The notes below the pieces were generated by a model. It was not told the origin of the DNA. It saw nothing but the letters and a program-made list of their open reading frames with translations, and searched no databases. Shown here piece after piece: positions 11,867 to 23,129 of a stretch of DNA of 64,000 nucleotides; position 1 is the stretch's first letter, and each line of letters starts with the position of its first letter. A program made the translations under genes and the position numbers. The stretch is from assembly GCA_012934845.2 (NCBI GenBank), contig WNNJ02003692.1, positions 62,001 through 126,000 on the forward strand, written 5' to 3'. Source of the stretch: Pomphorhynchus laevis (taxonomy: Eukaryota > Acanthocephala > Palaeacanthocephala > Echinorhynchida > Pomphorhynchidae).

Positions 11867-13084
11867 TATATATACAATATATAGATATAGTATATATAAT
11901 CTAAACATTTATACTATCATCTATATAGTATATTACAATATGAACACTACGAACAACGGTTTAATTCGTTTTTAAATAAAATTGAGATCTGATAAATCAA
12001 AAATATAGTCGTTATGTGCTTTGGTTGTTTTATGCAATTAATTCAGCACTATTGAGAAACTTTGTTTCGTAAATAGTTGATACACTGATCCATTATTGAT
12101 AGAGAATTATTGGAGCTGGGTCAAAAAATATTTTTTTTGATATTTCGCTAACCTCTGTTATCATATTCAGAAAATTATAATGTTCATCTCGACAACTGTA
12201 GAACAGTGGCTCCATAGCACTGTCGAATGATTTAAAATGGTTGATCATTGTATATTATTGATAAAGAATTATAGGAGCTGGATCAAAGAAAGCATTACAA
12301 TTTTTATTGATATCTCGCAAACCTCTATTAGCATCTTCAGAAAATTATAATGTTCCTCTCGATAACTGCATAGCAGTGGCACCAAAAGCACTGTCGAATG
12401 ATTTAAAATGGCTGATAATGATCCATTATTAATAAAGAATTATTGTAGCTAAAAATGGAAAAATTTTATTTGATATTTCGCTAACCCTATTAACATCTTC
12501 AGAAAGTATCATCTTTATAGTATATAAAGATGATATATACTATCATCTTTATATATACAATATATAGATATAGTATATATAATCTATACATTTATGCTAT
12601 CATCTATATAGTATATTACAATATGAACTCTGCCAGAAATACTGAAACTATGTATTATTGGTTACGACTTTACTATTATTTTTTCTTATTTTCAAACAAG
12701 TTTGATAAATTATAGATTTAAAAAAGGGAGAAGTTTGCATCCCAAGGTGTTTACACTTTAAAATGTCAACTGCTTCACGTGATCACGTTAAAGAGACCAG
12801 GTAATGGCCAATAGCCAGGTCGCGTAGCGCGTGAAGTGAAGGTGGTAGATCTTTATAGATCTTGTTCCAGCCTGCAACCGCCTTAAGCAGGGCAGCCCCC
12901 TGTCAAATGCTGCTGGATGGCCCGTTGTAAGTCGCTATGCTTCGCCAGCGACTTTTCCTTCTACGTGTGGTGAAATAAACCAATTAGAAAAGATTTTTCA
13001 CCGATTTTCCTAGCTATGTTCTGGTCTTCGGGACATTGCCTACTGTGATAAACTAAGCCAACTAAATATTACTTAAGTTTACAA
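11867..13084. repeat. Block inserted in the LINE, with 170-bp tandem units
   Basis: The block splits the CR1-like LINE. It holds an AT microsatellite-like segment (11867-11945, repeated at 12520-12620) and 2.6 tandem units of about 170 bp (12063-12240, 12241-12410, 12411-12510), each with GAATTATTGGAGCTGG, TTTCGCTAACCTCT, TTCAGAAAATTATAATGTTC and CACTGTCGAATGATTTAAAA. The first half of each unit is the arm of the foldback family found at 36785 and 49288. A GC-richer end (12780-12935) has no match outside its duplicate at 18360-18513. Confidence 0.8.
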
Positions 13085-13383
13085 GAGATATGTGTACAAT
13101 GATTTATTACAGTTATGGCGAATGATCCATGTCTTTCCTGGTTATCCATCGGAATCCGTTATTCTAAATGATCGCCCGAACCACAGGACGCTCTTTATCA
13201 GTTGTTGTGCAATCACACGGGAAATGTCACGGATACTTGCGATTATCTCACAGAGCGGTAAACCTATGGAACCGATTGCCGAATTCGATCGTGTCTATGG
13301 AACAGTACAAATCTTTCCAGAATGCGCTGATCATGTGGATAAAAAGAGAAGATTCTTTGCAGGAAATATATAACTATATGTGA
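13085..13383 (+). mobile_element. CR1-like LINE C-terminal end
   Basis: Two overlapping frames give the LINE C-terminus: YNDLLQLWRMIHVFPGYPS and, after a frame change, HRAVNLWNRLPNSIVSMEQY then KSFQNALIMWIKR, the usual end of CR1/Jockey-group ORF2 (AVNLWNSLP..IV...S...FK..L). It is best read as the continuation of the LINE interrupted at 11866. Confidence 0.8.
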
Positions 13384-14480
13384 CAATTTATTATTGCTGA
13401 ACTACTTTTTTCCTTTTTTCTTTTCTTAATATTGTGATCAGACAAAATGACTCTTTTATGTGTCAAAGTCTTGTAATAAATAATAATCGTCAAATTTAAA
13501 TTGAGCTCGAAATAAGATTACAAAATTATGGGAAAACGCTGAGTATGTAAAATGATGAACCAACTTTGGAATGTGACTAAGAAGCTGCATAACTGTTGAT
13601 GATACTTGTAAAATTACAATACTTATATTCAATTAAAAGTTTTTTTAGCGCGACTTTGTACAAAGTTTATCACAATTTACCTATTTAATATTTATTTGTC
13701 TTGACAAATAAATATTAATATTCATGACTTCCAATTCCATACACCCTAACGGAACCATTTTCACAGCCGTTTTCGTTTCGACCAAAACAAAACCTGCTGT
13801 CGTTACTTAACGGGTCTACACTCTTAGATCGCACTATCAGACGTCAGAGACTTAATAAACAATGAGAGTTACGACATGTTGGGATTTGTGAAAGACCACG
13901 TATATTTAACAGATTGGATTGATTGCCTACCAACACTGAAGGACCCTTTTTAGTCTGTTTTAGAATAACTAAAACATAAAAATATTAAAATGTCAAATTA
14001 ATGAAACTTTCTTAGATAAAGTAGTGATATTCTAAAAAAATCATTTTCGAGTTGAAATTCGAATTTAGCAGCTGGAGCGTAGAGGCTTACAGGTGCTGCA
14101 GAATAATTTGTGATGCTGTTACCATATGCATTTAATATCTTTACGGCTCGTAGTTGTCACAAAAAAATAATTTTTTATTAAAAAAATATTCTCGAAATTT
14201 TGACATTGTGCTATAGTGATGTTTGTATTCAAACGGTCGTTAATCAAGTGAGGAAGTATGTACTAAAATATTAAGGTGCTATCAGCATTATTTATAAATA
14301 AAATACAATAAAAATGGTTTTAAATTTACACTAGTTCATATAGTAACAATAATGTATATAGACTTTTATTATTATCAATGAGCAGCAAAGTGAGCAGCAA
14401 AGTGAGCAGCAAGAATCATTAGAAGTTGCGTCACAATCAGAAAAAGTAAATGTAGAGGGTACTTGCTATTGTTAATATGT
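13384..14480. other. Gene-free stretch
   Basis: AT-rich, with a three-fold 12-bp tandem repeat GAGCAGCAAAGT at about 14378-14413. No gene supported. Confidence 0.5.
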
Positions 14481-14489
14481 CCTCTGACT

Positions 14490-16315
14490 CGGTCTTCGTA
14501 TTCAAGAAGGGATCTTTCTCCAGATTTCATTTAAGAAAAGCCAGATTCGAGGATGCAACTGTTGAGTCAGCGAGGTGGCTCCAAGTATTAACGATTCGCT
14601 GGAAGTATAGGAACGTTCGTTTGTAGCGTAATCGTTGTGTTTTTAGAATGAACTGATGACCACGAAGTGAGGTTATATCACGCGTATGCATTAGCGATCT
14701 GAGTGGATGGCGATTGTAGTGTAAAATCTGCCAGGCTAGGCACAGGTCCGCCTTGTCGCGCAGATATCGAAGTGATCTCATTCTCAAACTCTAGAGCCGA
14801 TTCTGATATTCCATACATATGTCTAACCTATTTTACCATTTTAGTTGCTGATCAGAAGACAGACTCTAGATTATTGCGTTCTCGTAAGGTGATTGGGTAA
14901 CAGGCCGGCGAAGGATATATGAGGATGCTCCAAATAAGTGCTTGTGAGATTGTTTTAAAGCATGAGATGTCAATATGAACAAGAACTCGGTGAATCAGGC
15001 AGATGACTCTTCTCACTTCGAACATGTAGTGTCAGTATGTAAACGTGTCGATAAGTTAGAATATACATAAACACCTAAATCCTTGTATAAGTTCGTCCTA
15101 AGAATAACACTGCTGTTTATATGATAAATATGACCTGGCTCGGTCGAACGTCTTGATATGCAAACGTAGGCACACTTTTTCAAATTGAATTTTAATCCGT
15201 TCAAAATCGACAACTTATTTATGGTGTTAATATCATACTGCAACATGTCTACATCTGAGTCCACAACTATGGGTAGCCAGATTTTTAAATCATCAGCATA
15301 GAGAACACACTCAGATCTAAGTTTAGGAATGAGGTCGTTAATGTATATGCTGAAAATAACTGGACTGAGTATAGTTCCCTGAAATACTCCAAGATTTGTA
15401 GGGAAGCGATCAGATAATTCTTCGTTTACCCTTACGAAGCAATGACGGTCAGACAGAAATTCAGTAATCTAGCGAACTAAACACTCATCAAGGTGGATAT
15501 TGCGCAGTTTTTAAATTGAATTAAAATGAAAGACTGTATCGAATGCCTCATAGAAGTTGAAGAAGATGGTGTCAACCGGAATCCTAGAATCATAATATCT
15601 GTTCCAGCTATCGTGTAAAAACAACAAATTTGTTAGCGTTGAATGACCTTTCCGAAAACCATGTTGTTCAGGAGCGAGGATATGGTTCGTTTCTAGGTGG
15701 GTGGTGACTTTTCGCAGAAGTAACCGTTCCAGTATGCGAAAGCAGACACATGTGAGGCTAATCGGTATGTAGTTACCGATGTCGGAACGAGACCTCTGTT
15801 TAAATATGGGGCAGATAAGAGAGCGCCTCCAGTCTGAGGGGATTTTTCCTAGCTCGAGCGTGGCACAGATGTTATATAGAGGTAGGTATATAGTGTCAGC
15901 TAGGTTGCAAAGATATGTTGACGACAATAGATCCGGACCAGCACTTATAGTGCATTTCAGACGGGACAACTTGCTGTACACTAAGTCAGGTCTAATGGAG
16001 TTATTAGGGTCAAAAGTAGTGTTAGCTACCAAACCATAATAACTGTCAGTTATTTGCGGTGGAGCATTCAGTGACGAATTCAGGAATGTGAAGTGTGTAC
16101 CGAATACATTCGCAATTTCTTTTGAGTGCAATACCAAATCACCTTGGCTGTCGAGAATAGAGGAGAACGTGTTAGCTATACGTTTTCTTGATGAAATGTA
16201 TTTGAAGAGTGAGCCAATTAAAATGAAAGACTGTATCGAATGCCTTAGAGAAGTCAAAGAAGATGGCGTCAACCGGAATCCCAAAATCATAATATCTGGT
16301 CCAGCTATCGTGTGA
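14490..16315 (-). mobile_element. CR1/L2-like LINE, linker to C-terminus
   Basis: Read leftwards from 16290: a long frame (to 15511) with SRKRIANTFSSILDSQGDLV, ISAGPDLLSSTYLCN, ELGKIPSDWRRSLICPIF, RILERLLLRKVTTHLETN, APEQHGFRKGHSTLTNLLF and DTIFFNFYEAFDTV (motif A with Asp changed to Asn-Phe context). Downstream frames give LSPVIFSIYINDLIP and CVLYADDLKIWLP (motif C), DINTINKLSILNGLKFN and the C-terminal NTWSHLADSTVASSNLAFLK at 14527. At least three frame changes. No endonuclease or ORF1 seen. It is a different family from the LINE at 10835-13383. Confidence 0.85.
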
Positions 16316-16372
16316 TAAAAACAAATTCCTTAGCGTTGAATGACCTTTCCGAAAACCATGTTGTTCAGGGCA
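16217..16372 (-). mobile_element. Second partial copy of the same LINE, directly repeated
   Basis: About 150 bp matching 15513-15660 at roughly 92 percent by eye (both contain AAAATGAAAGACTGTATCGA and CCTTTCCGAAAACCATGTTG). Same orientation, abutting the N-terminal end of the longer copy. Confidence 0.8.
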
Positions 16373-17029
16373 AGTTTCAATTATTAATTAAAAACACATC
16401 ACCATGCCAATCAAATGTGCGAAAACAATTCTAAAAAGTTGATAAAAAATTAATTAATAAAAAAGTTTTTTTTTCTACTTATATTCATTGTTAAGTAAAA
16501 ACTTTCAAAAGTATGCAGCATATATCAATAAATATTGTTTTTACATATTGTTTTTAAAAATATTGTTTTAAAAAAATAATGTTTTAACCACAATATTTAA
16601 AAGAAAATGTATGATTAACAAATTTTTCAATTTGTTTCAGTAGTTCTAAACTGATCGTGTGCTTATTTTGAAGTGCTATATTTAAATAAACGTTAGCAAG
16701 GGAGTACACATTATATTTGCAAAAGTTTTAGTGTGAATATTTCTCAAGTACTTGATACTTGATGATATATCAAGACGATCTTATATAACACTAACAATTA
16801 AAAACTATGCGTTACCTTACAGTGAGATTAAGTTTGAAGTAAATAATCTTAATATACAAATTATTTAATCCACGCTATCAACACGCATCTTAGATATCAA
16901 AACCTAATAATTTGTCTTAAAATATTATTATTAGATGTTTTCTAATAATAAAGTCTAATCAGTCAACCGTTGAAACAGTCACACTTTTAAATTTTTTGCA
17001 TTGCTAGAAACATTTAATAAATTTTTAAA
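16373..17029. other. Gene-free AT-rich stretch
   Basis: No coding frame or repeat relation seen. Confidence 0.5.
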
Positions 17030-17076
17030 AACACTACGAACAACGGTTTAATTCGTTTTTAAATAAAATTGAGATC
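17030..17076 (+). repeat. 47-bp templated copy at duplication border
   Basis: Identical to 11943-11989 and to 17525-17571. It sits directly before the left end of the 1.44-kb duplication, joined at GATC|CTTAAA. Confidence 0.85.
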
Positions 17077-18513
17077 CTTAAAATATGGAATGTCATAACA
17101 TGCTATGCCGATATGCAACACTTACAAGATGGCATAAATATGGTTAATAGGTGGAGCGAACTGACCGGAATCATGATTAACATTACTAAATGTGTCCACC
17201 TCAGATTTGGTCGTAGTGATTTACCAAATGATTATTCTGTTTGCGGTGAGATTATTCCCACAAATTCGTATACAAAAGATCTTGGGATAATTGTTCAGAA
17301 TTCGTTTAAAACCGACCTCAATACTGAAAATATATGCAACAAGTCGAGAAAAATTATTTGCATGATCAAAAATACCTTTAGTTCGCTTTCACCGTCTCAG
17401 TTCTCACTAGTATATAAGGAGTTGATCAGACCAATCATTGATCATCTTTATATATACAATATATAGATATAGTATATATAATCTAAACATTTATACTATC
17501 ATCTATATAGTATATTACAATATGAACACTACGAACAACGGTTTAATTCGTTTTTAAATAAAATTGAGATCTGATAAATCAAAAATATAGTCGTTATGTG
17601 CTTTGGTTGTTTTATGCAATTAATTCAGCACTATTGAGAAACTTTGTTTCGTAAATAGTTGATACACTGATCCATTATTGATAGAGAATTATTGGAGCTG
17701 GGTCAAAAAATATTTTTTTTGATATTTCGCTAACCTCTGTTATCATATTCAGAAAATTATAATGTTCATCTCGACAACTGTAGAACAGTGGCTCCATAGC
17801 ACTGTCGAATGATTTAAAATGGTTGATCATTGTATATTATTGATAAAGAATTATAGGAGCTGGATCAAAGAAAGCATTACAATTTTTATTGATATCTCGC
17901 AAACCTCTATTAGCATCTTCAGAAAATTATAATGTTCCTCTCGATAACTGCATAGCAGTGGCATCAAAAGCACTGTCGAATGATTTAAAATGGCTGATAA
18001 TGATCCATTATTAATAAAGAATTATTGTAGCTAAAAATGGAAAAATTTTATTTGATATTTCGCTAACCCTATTAACATCTTCAGAAAGTATCATCTTTAT
18101 AGTATATAAAGATGATATATACTATCATCTTTATATATACAATATATAGATATAGTATATATAATCTATACATTTATGCTATCATCTATATAGTATATTA
18201 CAATATGAACTCTGCCAGAAATACTGAAACTATGTATTATTGGTTACGACTTTACTATTATTTTTTCTTATTTTCAAACAAGTTTGATAAATTATAGATT
18301 TAAAAAAGGGAGAAGTTTGCATCCCAAGGTGTTTACACTTTAAAATGTCAACTGCTTCACGTGATCACGTTAAAGAGACCAGGTAATGGCCAATAGCCAG
18401 GTCGCGTAGCGCGTGAAGTGAAGGTGGTAGATCTTTATAGATCTTGTTCCAGCCTGCAACCGCCTTAAGCAGGGCAGCCCCTGTTAGATGCCGCTGGATG
18501 GCCCGTTGTAAGT
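17077..18513 (+). repeat. 1.44-kb direct duplication of 11495-12932
   Basis: Constant offset of 5582 bp for almost the whole length; only three differences noticed (11644/17225 a/c, 12383/17964 c/t, one C lost near 18480) before the last 20 bp. It contains the LINE RT thumb region, the inserted tandem block and the GC-richer end. The copy is cut at 18513 where a Naiad element begins. Confidence 0.92.
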
Positions 18514-18515
18514 TT

Positions 18516-20250
18516 AGTCAAGAATTAAAATCAATATGTAACGATAATATTAGAAACATAATGGAAACAGAAGGCAATTGTAAAAGTCTTAGTTTTGATA
18601 AAATAAATGAACATATATGTTACCCATAATCTAGAATTAATTGAAAATTGTGAATTAAGAAAGCTGCTATCAAAAGGGTATAAATATAGATTAAATAATA
18701 ACAACGACAAAAATAAAATTTACAATTCGTTATATAATAACTTAAATGATTACTTTAGTAAGCTGATTAATAGTGAAAGCTCGAATATATCTAAAATAAA
18801 AATTCGGAAAGATTATATCTTTGATAAAATTAAAAATAAAATGAAATTAACAAACAATTATAAAAGGAAAGATAAAATTAGTAAAGAAATGTATACAGAA
18901 CTTACAAAATTAAAGGATAACTATATAATAACAACTATTGACAAAGCTAGTAATAACTTTGTCTTCATATGCAAAAAGCTTTATTACGATATACTAATGA
19001 AAGATGTTTATTCTAATGATTTAAATGAATATCCAACATATGAACGTAGTGAGTTGAGTTTAGAAACAATTATTACAAGTCACTGTTCTATAATGGATAA
19101 AAATGGTATAAAGGTTGAATTAGATAATAAAACTATGCCTATATTATATTGGAATCCAAAATTACATAAAAATCCAATAAAACCTAGGTTCATATGTAGT
19201 GCGTTTAAATGTACATTAAAACCACTTTCTGTCTATATGAATAAAATACTTAAAGTAATTAAAGCACACTTTAAAAAATATTGCAAGGTAATCGAAATTA
19301 ATACTGGTGTAAAACATTATTTTAGTATTAATTCTCCAAAAGAATTTTTAGAACACACGAAACGAATAAATTTTCAGAATATAAATACGTACGATTTTAG
19401 TACGCGTTATCTAGATTTAGTAGATATTAAAGAAGCGTTAGTAAAATTGATTAATCTTATATTCGGAAAAAGATATACATATATATGTTATAATAATTAT
19501 AACGTCTATCTAACAAAAATTAAACCATCAAGTAAATATTATTTAAAAGTAGGGACATCTATATTCAGACAAGTAAAATGTATTCCGATGAGAGGTAATA
19601 GTAGCCCAATTATAGCTGACTTGTTTTTAAGCTTTATATAATATGAATTTGTTCATAAATGCGTAAAAACTTAATTTAAATTATATAAATATATGAAATA
19701 TATGTTTCGACACATTGATGATATATGTGTATTTAATTCTAATAATTTTAATTCAATTAGTGAACAAATTTATCCAGAAAGCCTTATTCTTAACAAAACC
19801 AATATTAATGATAAAGAAGGTGTATATCTAGATATGAACACTAAAATAACATTAACTAAAACTACTATTAATTTATATCGTAAAGATGACATATTTAAAT
19901 TTACAAGAAACATATTTTTGCATGAGCATTCATGCATATCATATAATATAAAATATAATACATTAAATAATGAAATTTTAAGAATTGCAACAATATGTAA
20001 TGATATTGGCTTTCTTCAAAATTATTTAAATAATTTAATAGATACATATTTTAAACTAGGTTACTATAAAAATAACATCAAGCAGAAAATAGTAAAATAT
20101 ATAAATCAACACAATGTTGACGATAAAGAAGATAAATATCTAGATATGAACATTAAATTAACATTAATTAAAACTATTATTAACTTATATCGTAAATATG
20201 ACATATTTAAAATTTTAATATTAAAATTTAATATTTTAAATATTTTATAA
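18516..20250 (+). mobile_element. Naiad-type Penelope-like element, 5'-truncated
   Basis: Starts in the linker (KSICNDNIRNIMETE) that joins endonuclease and RT in the complete copy at 33205-35860, so the GIY-YIG part is missing. RT landmarks: TTIDKASNNFVFICKK, LYWNPKLHKNPIKPRFICS, NTYDFSTRYLDL (motif A region, shortened), IPMRGNSSPIIADLFLSF (motif B) and FRHIDDICVFNS (motif C; YIDD-like). The C-terminal block is NDIGFLQNYLNNLIDTYF. Decayed, with several interruptions. It is about 90 percent or more alike to the minus-strand copy. The element lies against the right end of the 1.44-kb duplication. Confidence 0.88.
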
Positions 20251-20944
20251 CTTAGGCAATTTTAATATATTGCCTACTTTTATTGTCGCAATAAAAGTGA
20301 AGACATCTAAATTTAGACGAATAAAAAGTGTTCCGGTAGACAGTAATAGTAGCCCAATTACAGCTGACTTATTTTTAAGCTTTATAGAATATAAATTTGT
20401 TCATAACTGTTTAAAAAAATAAATCTAAATTATACAAAGATATGAAAAATAAAATTAAATTATGGAATAATTTCTGAATTGCTAATAAATTTAAAAAATG
20501 AATATAATGAAAAAATGAATTTACAAGAAACATTTTTAAAAGGAGCATTCATGCATACCATATAATATAAAATATAATAAATTAAATAATGAATTTTTAA
20601 GAATTGCAACAATTTGTGACGATATTGCTTTCTTCAAAATCATTTAAAAAGTTAAAATATATACTATTTAATTATTAATCTATTAATTAATAATAACACA
20701 GAATTTATTTTAAATAGTTAAAATAGATTTTAAACTTGGGTAAAACCAATATTAATGATTTAAGAATTGAAACAACTTGTAATGATATTGGCTTTCTTCA
20801 AAATCATTTAAATAATTTAATAGATACATATTTTAAACTAGGTTATTATAAAAATAACATCAAGCAGAAAATAGTAAAATATATAAATCAACACAATAAT
20901 ATAAAGAATAAATTTAAACTCTTAAGTGGCAAATTTTTATGAGT
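20251..20944 (+). mobile_element. Mosaic of Naiad RT fragments
   Basis: Short out-of-order pieces of the same element: the motif-B region again (GNSSPITADLFLSFIEYKF at about 20340), the block of ATTCATGCATACCATATAAT at 20548, and a second C-terminus (NDIGFLQNHLNNLIDTYF, 20778-20880). Partial tandem copies like this are usual for Penelope-like elements. Confidence 0.75.
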
Positions 20945-21330
20945 AGATAGTAAATAATATACTTTGTATTAAAATAAGATACTAGATAGTTTTATCAGAG
21001 GAAATAGATCATTAGCATGTATTTGTCCCCGCTGCTATGTTGGGTAGAGGAGTTAGGGGCCGAAACCTGATAGCATAGCAGTTCCTCCTGATGACCACTA
21101 ATTCTTATTCTGATACAACGTCTGTTATTTATTAGTCAATTCATAAAAATGACGTTTATTTTAAATTTCAATTTTTTATTTTAACTTGATTTAAATTATA
21201 GAAAATCTAAAAACAATTATTAATTTTATTATTTAATTATTAAATTTTGATTTAGCATTATTATGTTTTGTTTAGTTTATAATTATATTAAATACGTAGA
21301 CTCAGTTAGCTGATTTGATTTATTGAACCC
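20945..21330 (+). repeat. Naiad 3' tail (full)
   Basis: Follows the C-terminus of the plus-strand copy and matches, in reverse complement, 32402-32770 behind the minus-strand copy. Parts in order: GATACTAGATAGTTTTATCA, a stem-loop (CTGCTATG ... CATAGCAG, 21033-21084), TTCCTCCTGATGACC, an AT-rich middle, and the end signature TACGTAGACTCAGTTAGCTG. Confidence 0.88.
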
Positions 21331-21394
21331 AAATTTAAACTAGTTTAAATTTTCTTGATCAGATTGTGATCAGAGTATTAATGGCAGAGTATTA

Positions 21395-21974
21395 ATTTTA
21401 TTTGATATTTCGCTAACCTCTGTTAGTATCTTCAGAAAATTACCCGAGGATGTAATTTTCTGATTATGCTAACATAAGTTTATCTGTAGTTAGTTCCTCG
21501 ATTATGGAATCTGTTTCTTGATCATAAAATCAGTAATCTCCGAATATCAATGATCAGAGTATCAATTGCAGAGTATGATGAGAGTATCAATGGCAGATTG
21601 TGATCAGAGTATTAATGGCAGAGTGTTAATGCATTGATGGCAAATAATAAATCCTGATCTCAAGTAATAAATCTTTCAGATATTGATCACAAGTCATTAA
21701 TTTATTATTGTAAATATAAATAGCTTGATGAAATGTGATATTAAATGTTATTCAATTTGATGATTTTATTTTTCTTAATTTTCCAAACCCGCATTTTGTG
21801 TTGCTCATTTATTGAATGTTCGTAATTTCACATTATTATATGGTTTTACAAATCAAAGAGTTAAAAATCTGGATTATTATAAATATTAGATCACCATGGA
21901 ATTTGACAGGGCCCTCTGCTGATGGAAACAATTTCTTCTCGTGATATTTTACATTCACGCTTCCATTATATATA
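21395..21974 (+). repeat. Arm of a 580-bp inverted duplication (partner 50061-50641)
   Basis: Reverse complement of 50061-50641 with few differences; both contain the GC-rich GACAGGGCCCTCTGCTGATG (or complement) and tandem forms of AGTATTAATGGCAGAG. The arm starts in a foldback-family core (TTCGCTAACCTCTGTTAG). Confidence 0.9.
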
Positions 21975-22559
21975 GTGATTTCACATTTAAATTACCATAC
22001 TAAACTAATTTACCATAAAAATACTTTCCAGTTCATAAACATACTTTCTGGAATAGTTTTACTCAAAATAAGTACTCTCTCGATTATAATTTGAAATATA
22101 AATTACATATTAATTTTGCAATTAAAACGTTGATACCGTAAAAATGTTGGTTGTGTTGCTATCTTTCAATTGTTGAGTTGGACGATGCTTTACTTAGAGG
22201 TTTGAAATCAGTTTGTTCTTCAAATGTAGCTGCACATTGAATTATATAAAGTTAAAGAAATCACAGACACTCTGATTATAAAGTTGATTATGAGATTAAC
22301 AGAAAATGAAGGTAACTATCGAAATAAGAGTTGCATGAATATTCCGGTTCATATTCGTCTCTTCAAAACCCATTCACACTTTGCACGATATGGAACAATA
22401 ACTGATTATTTTACTCTAATGATAGTACCAGATCGTATAAATTTCGAATTTTATCACATTCCTTTATACATAATTACAGTAAATTAACGTTAGGAAGATA
22501 TTACAAATTTTTTACTTAAAAGTACTTAATTAAAACTTCATATTTCACGAAACATCGAC
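21975..22559. other. Spacer
   Basis: AT-rich; a frame of 67 codons at 22284-22487 starts with MIMRLTENEGNY and has no recognised relatives. Not called as a gene. Confidence 0.4.
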
Positions 22560-23031
22560 ATTTTGCAACTCTCGTGCCTTAGGTACGCGGTCGCTTGCTT
22601 GCTGGGGACTTCACTTGCGTGAACACACTAGCAGCCTCGTGTATGTTCCGTTCCTCGAAGAGTTCAGGCATACTTGCCAAAGACGATGAACAAATAAAGC
22701 GCGCAAAATCCAGGGAGCGATCATAGTGTTAATTGTTTTTTAGCCCGTTGCCATGGAATCCTTGAGTGCCCTGGGGAACAATGCGAGGGAACTTTTGACA
22801 ACCCTCAGAAAACTTCGGCACACAACCAGCGAAGGACGTGCGGGAAAAATCCTATTGCAGCAGATCAGTGCCACTATTCAGAGGGGCAATGCGGCATGTA
22901 TCCGAGAAGACGATCAAAGGCAACTGTCCCCCAAAAGGAAGTCCGACATCTGGAGACATTCACATTCATTGAATTTTCTATGTTTGAAACTTGATTGTGA
23001 TATATTTGATTCAGAAATTAATTCCCTTTAA
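22560..23031 (+). CDS. Possible host gene start in a GC-richer island
   Basis: From 22570 to 22960 the base content is clearly richer in G and C than the surrounding sequence. A frame from ATG 22753 (MESLSALGNNARELLTTLRK ...) runs 92 codons; its first 58 residues look coding (balanced composition, amphipathic helices), after which the sequence turns AT-rich, suggesting that a splice donor lies near 22930 or that an insertion cut the gene. TTTTTTAG just before CCCGTTGCCATGG could be a splice acceptor or just leader. A small upstream frame (MFRSSKSSGILAKDDEQIKR, from 22642) precedes it. I do not recognise the protein. The alternative is the leader of an unrecognised element. Confidence 0.35.
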
Positions 23032-23129
23032 TGAAAATTGATTAAAATTTTAAAAATGTCAATTTTTAATTATGAACTAAATTATTAAAAATGTATAACT
23101 TGGTATCAATTGCAGATTATCAATGTATT

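Noticed and set aside
12530-12715. Tyr/Ile-rich frames at 12530 and 18112 as genes
   Set aside because: They are readings of an AT microsatellite duplicated with the 1.44-kb block.
12935-12956. GTCGCT...AGCGAC hairpin as a Helitron 3' end
   Set aside because: No CTRR terminus at the right distance and no 5' TC end; the stem is only 6 bp.
13744-14182. Various 60-90 codon frames in AT-rich spacers (e.g. 24628-24891 minus, 25435-25617, 25779-25967, 31195-31401 minus)
   Set aside because: Composition follows AT drift, no motifs, no splice context; not called.
15779-16315. Plus-strand frames at 15779 and 16088
   Set aside because: Antisense shadows of the minus-strand CR1/L2-like RT.
21030-21100. 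CTGATGA and GAAA in the Naiad tail as a hammerhead ribozyme
   Set aside because: Canonical Penelope elements carry hammerheads, so I tried type I, II and III layouts. GAAA comes before CTGATGA and the needed stem II next to both is not there. Naiads are reported to lack canonical hammerheads, which agrees.
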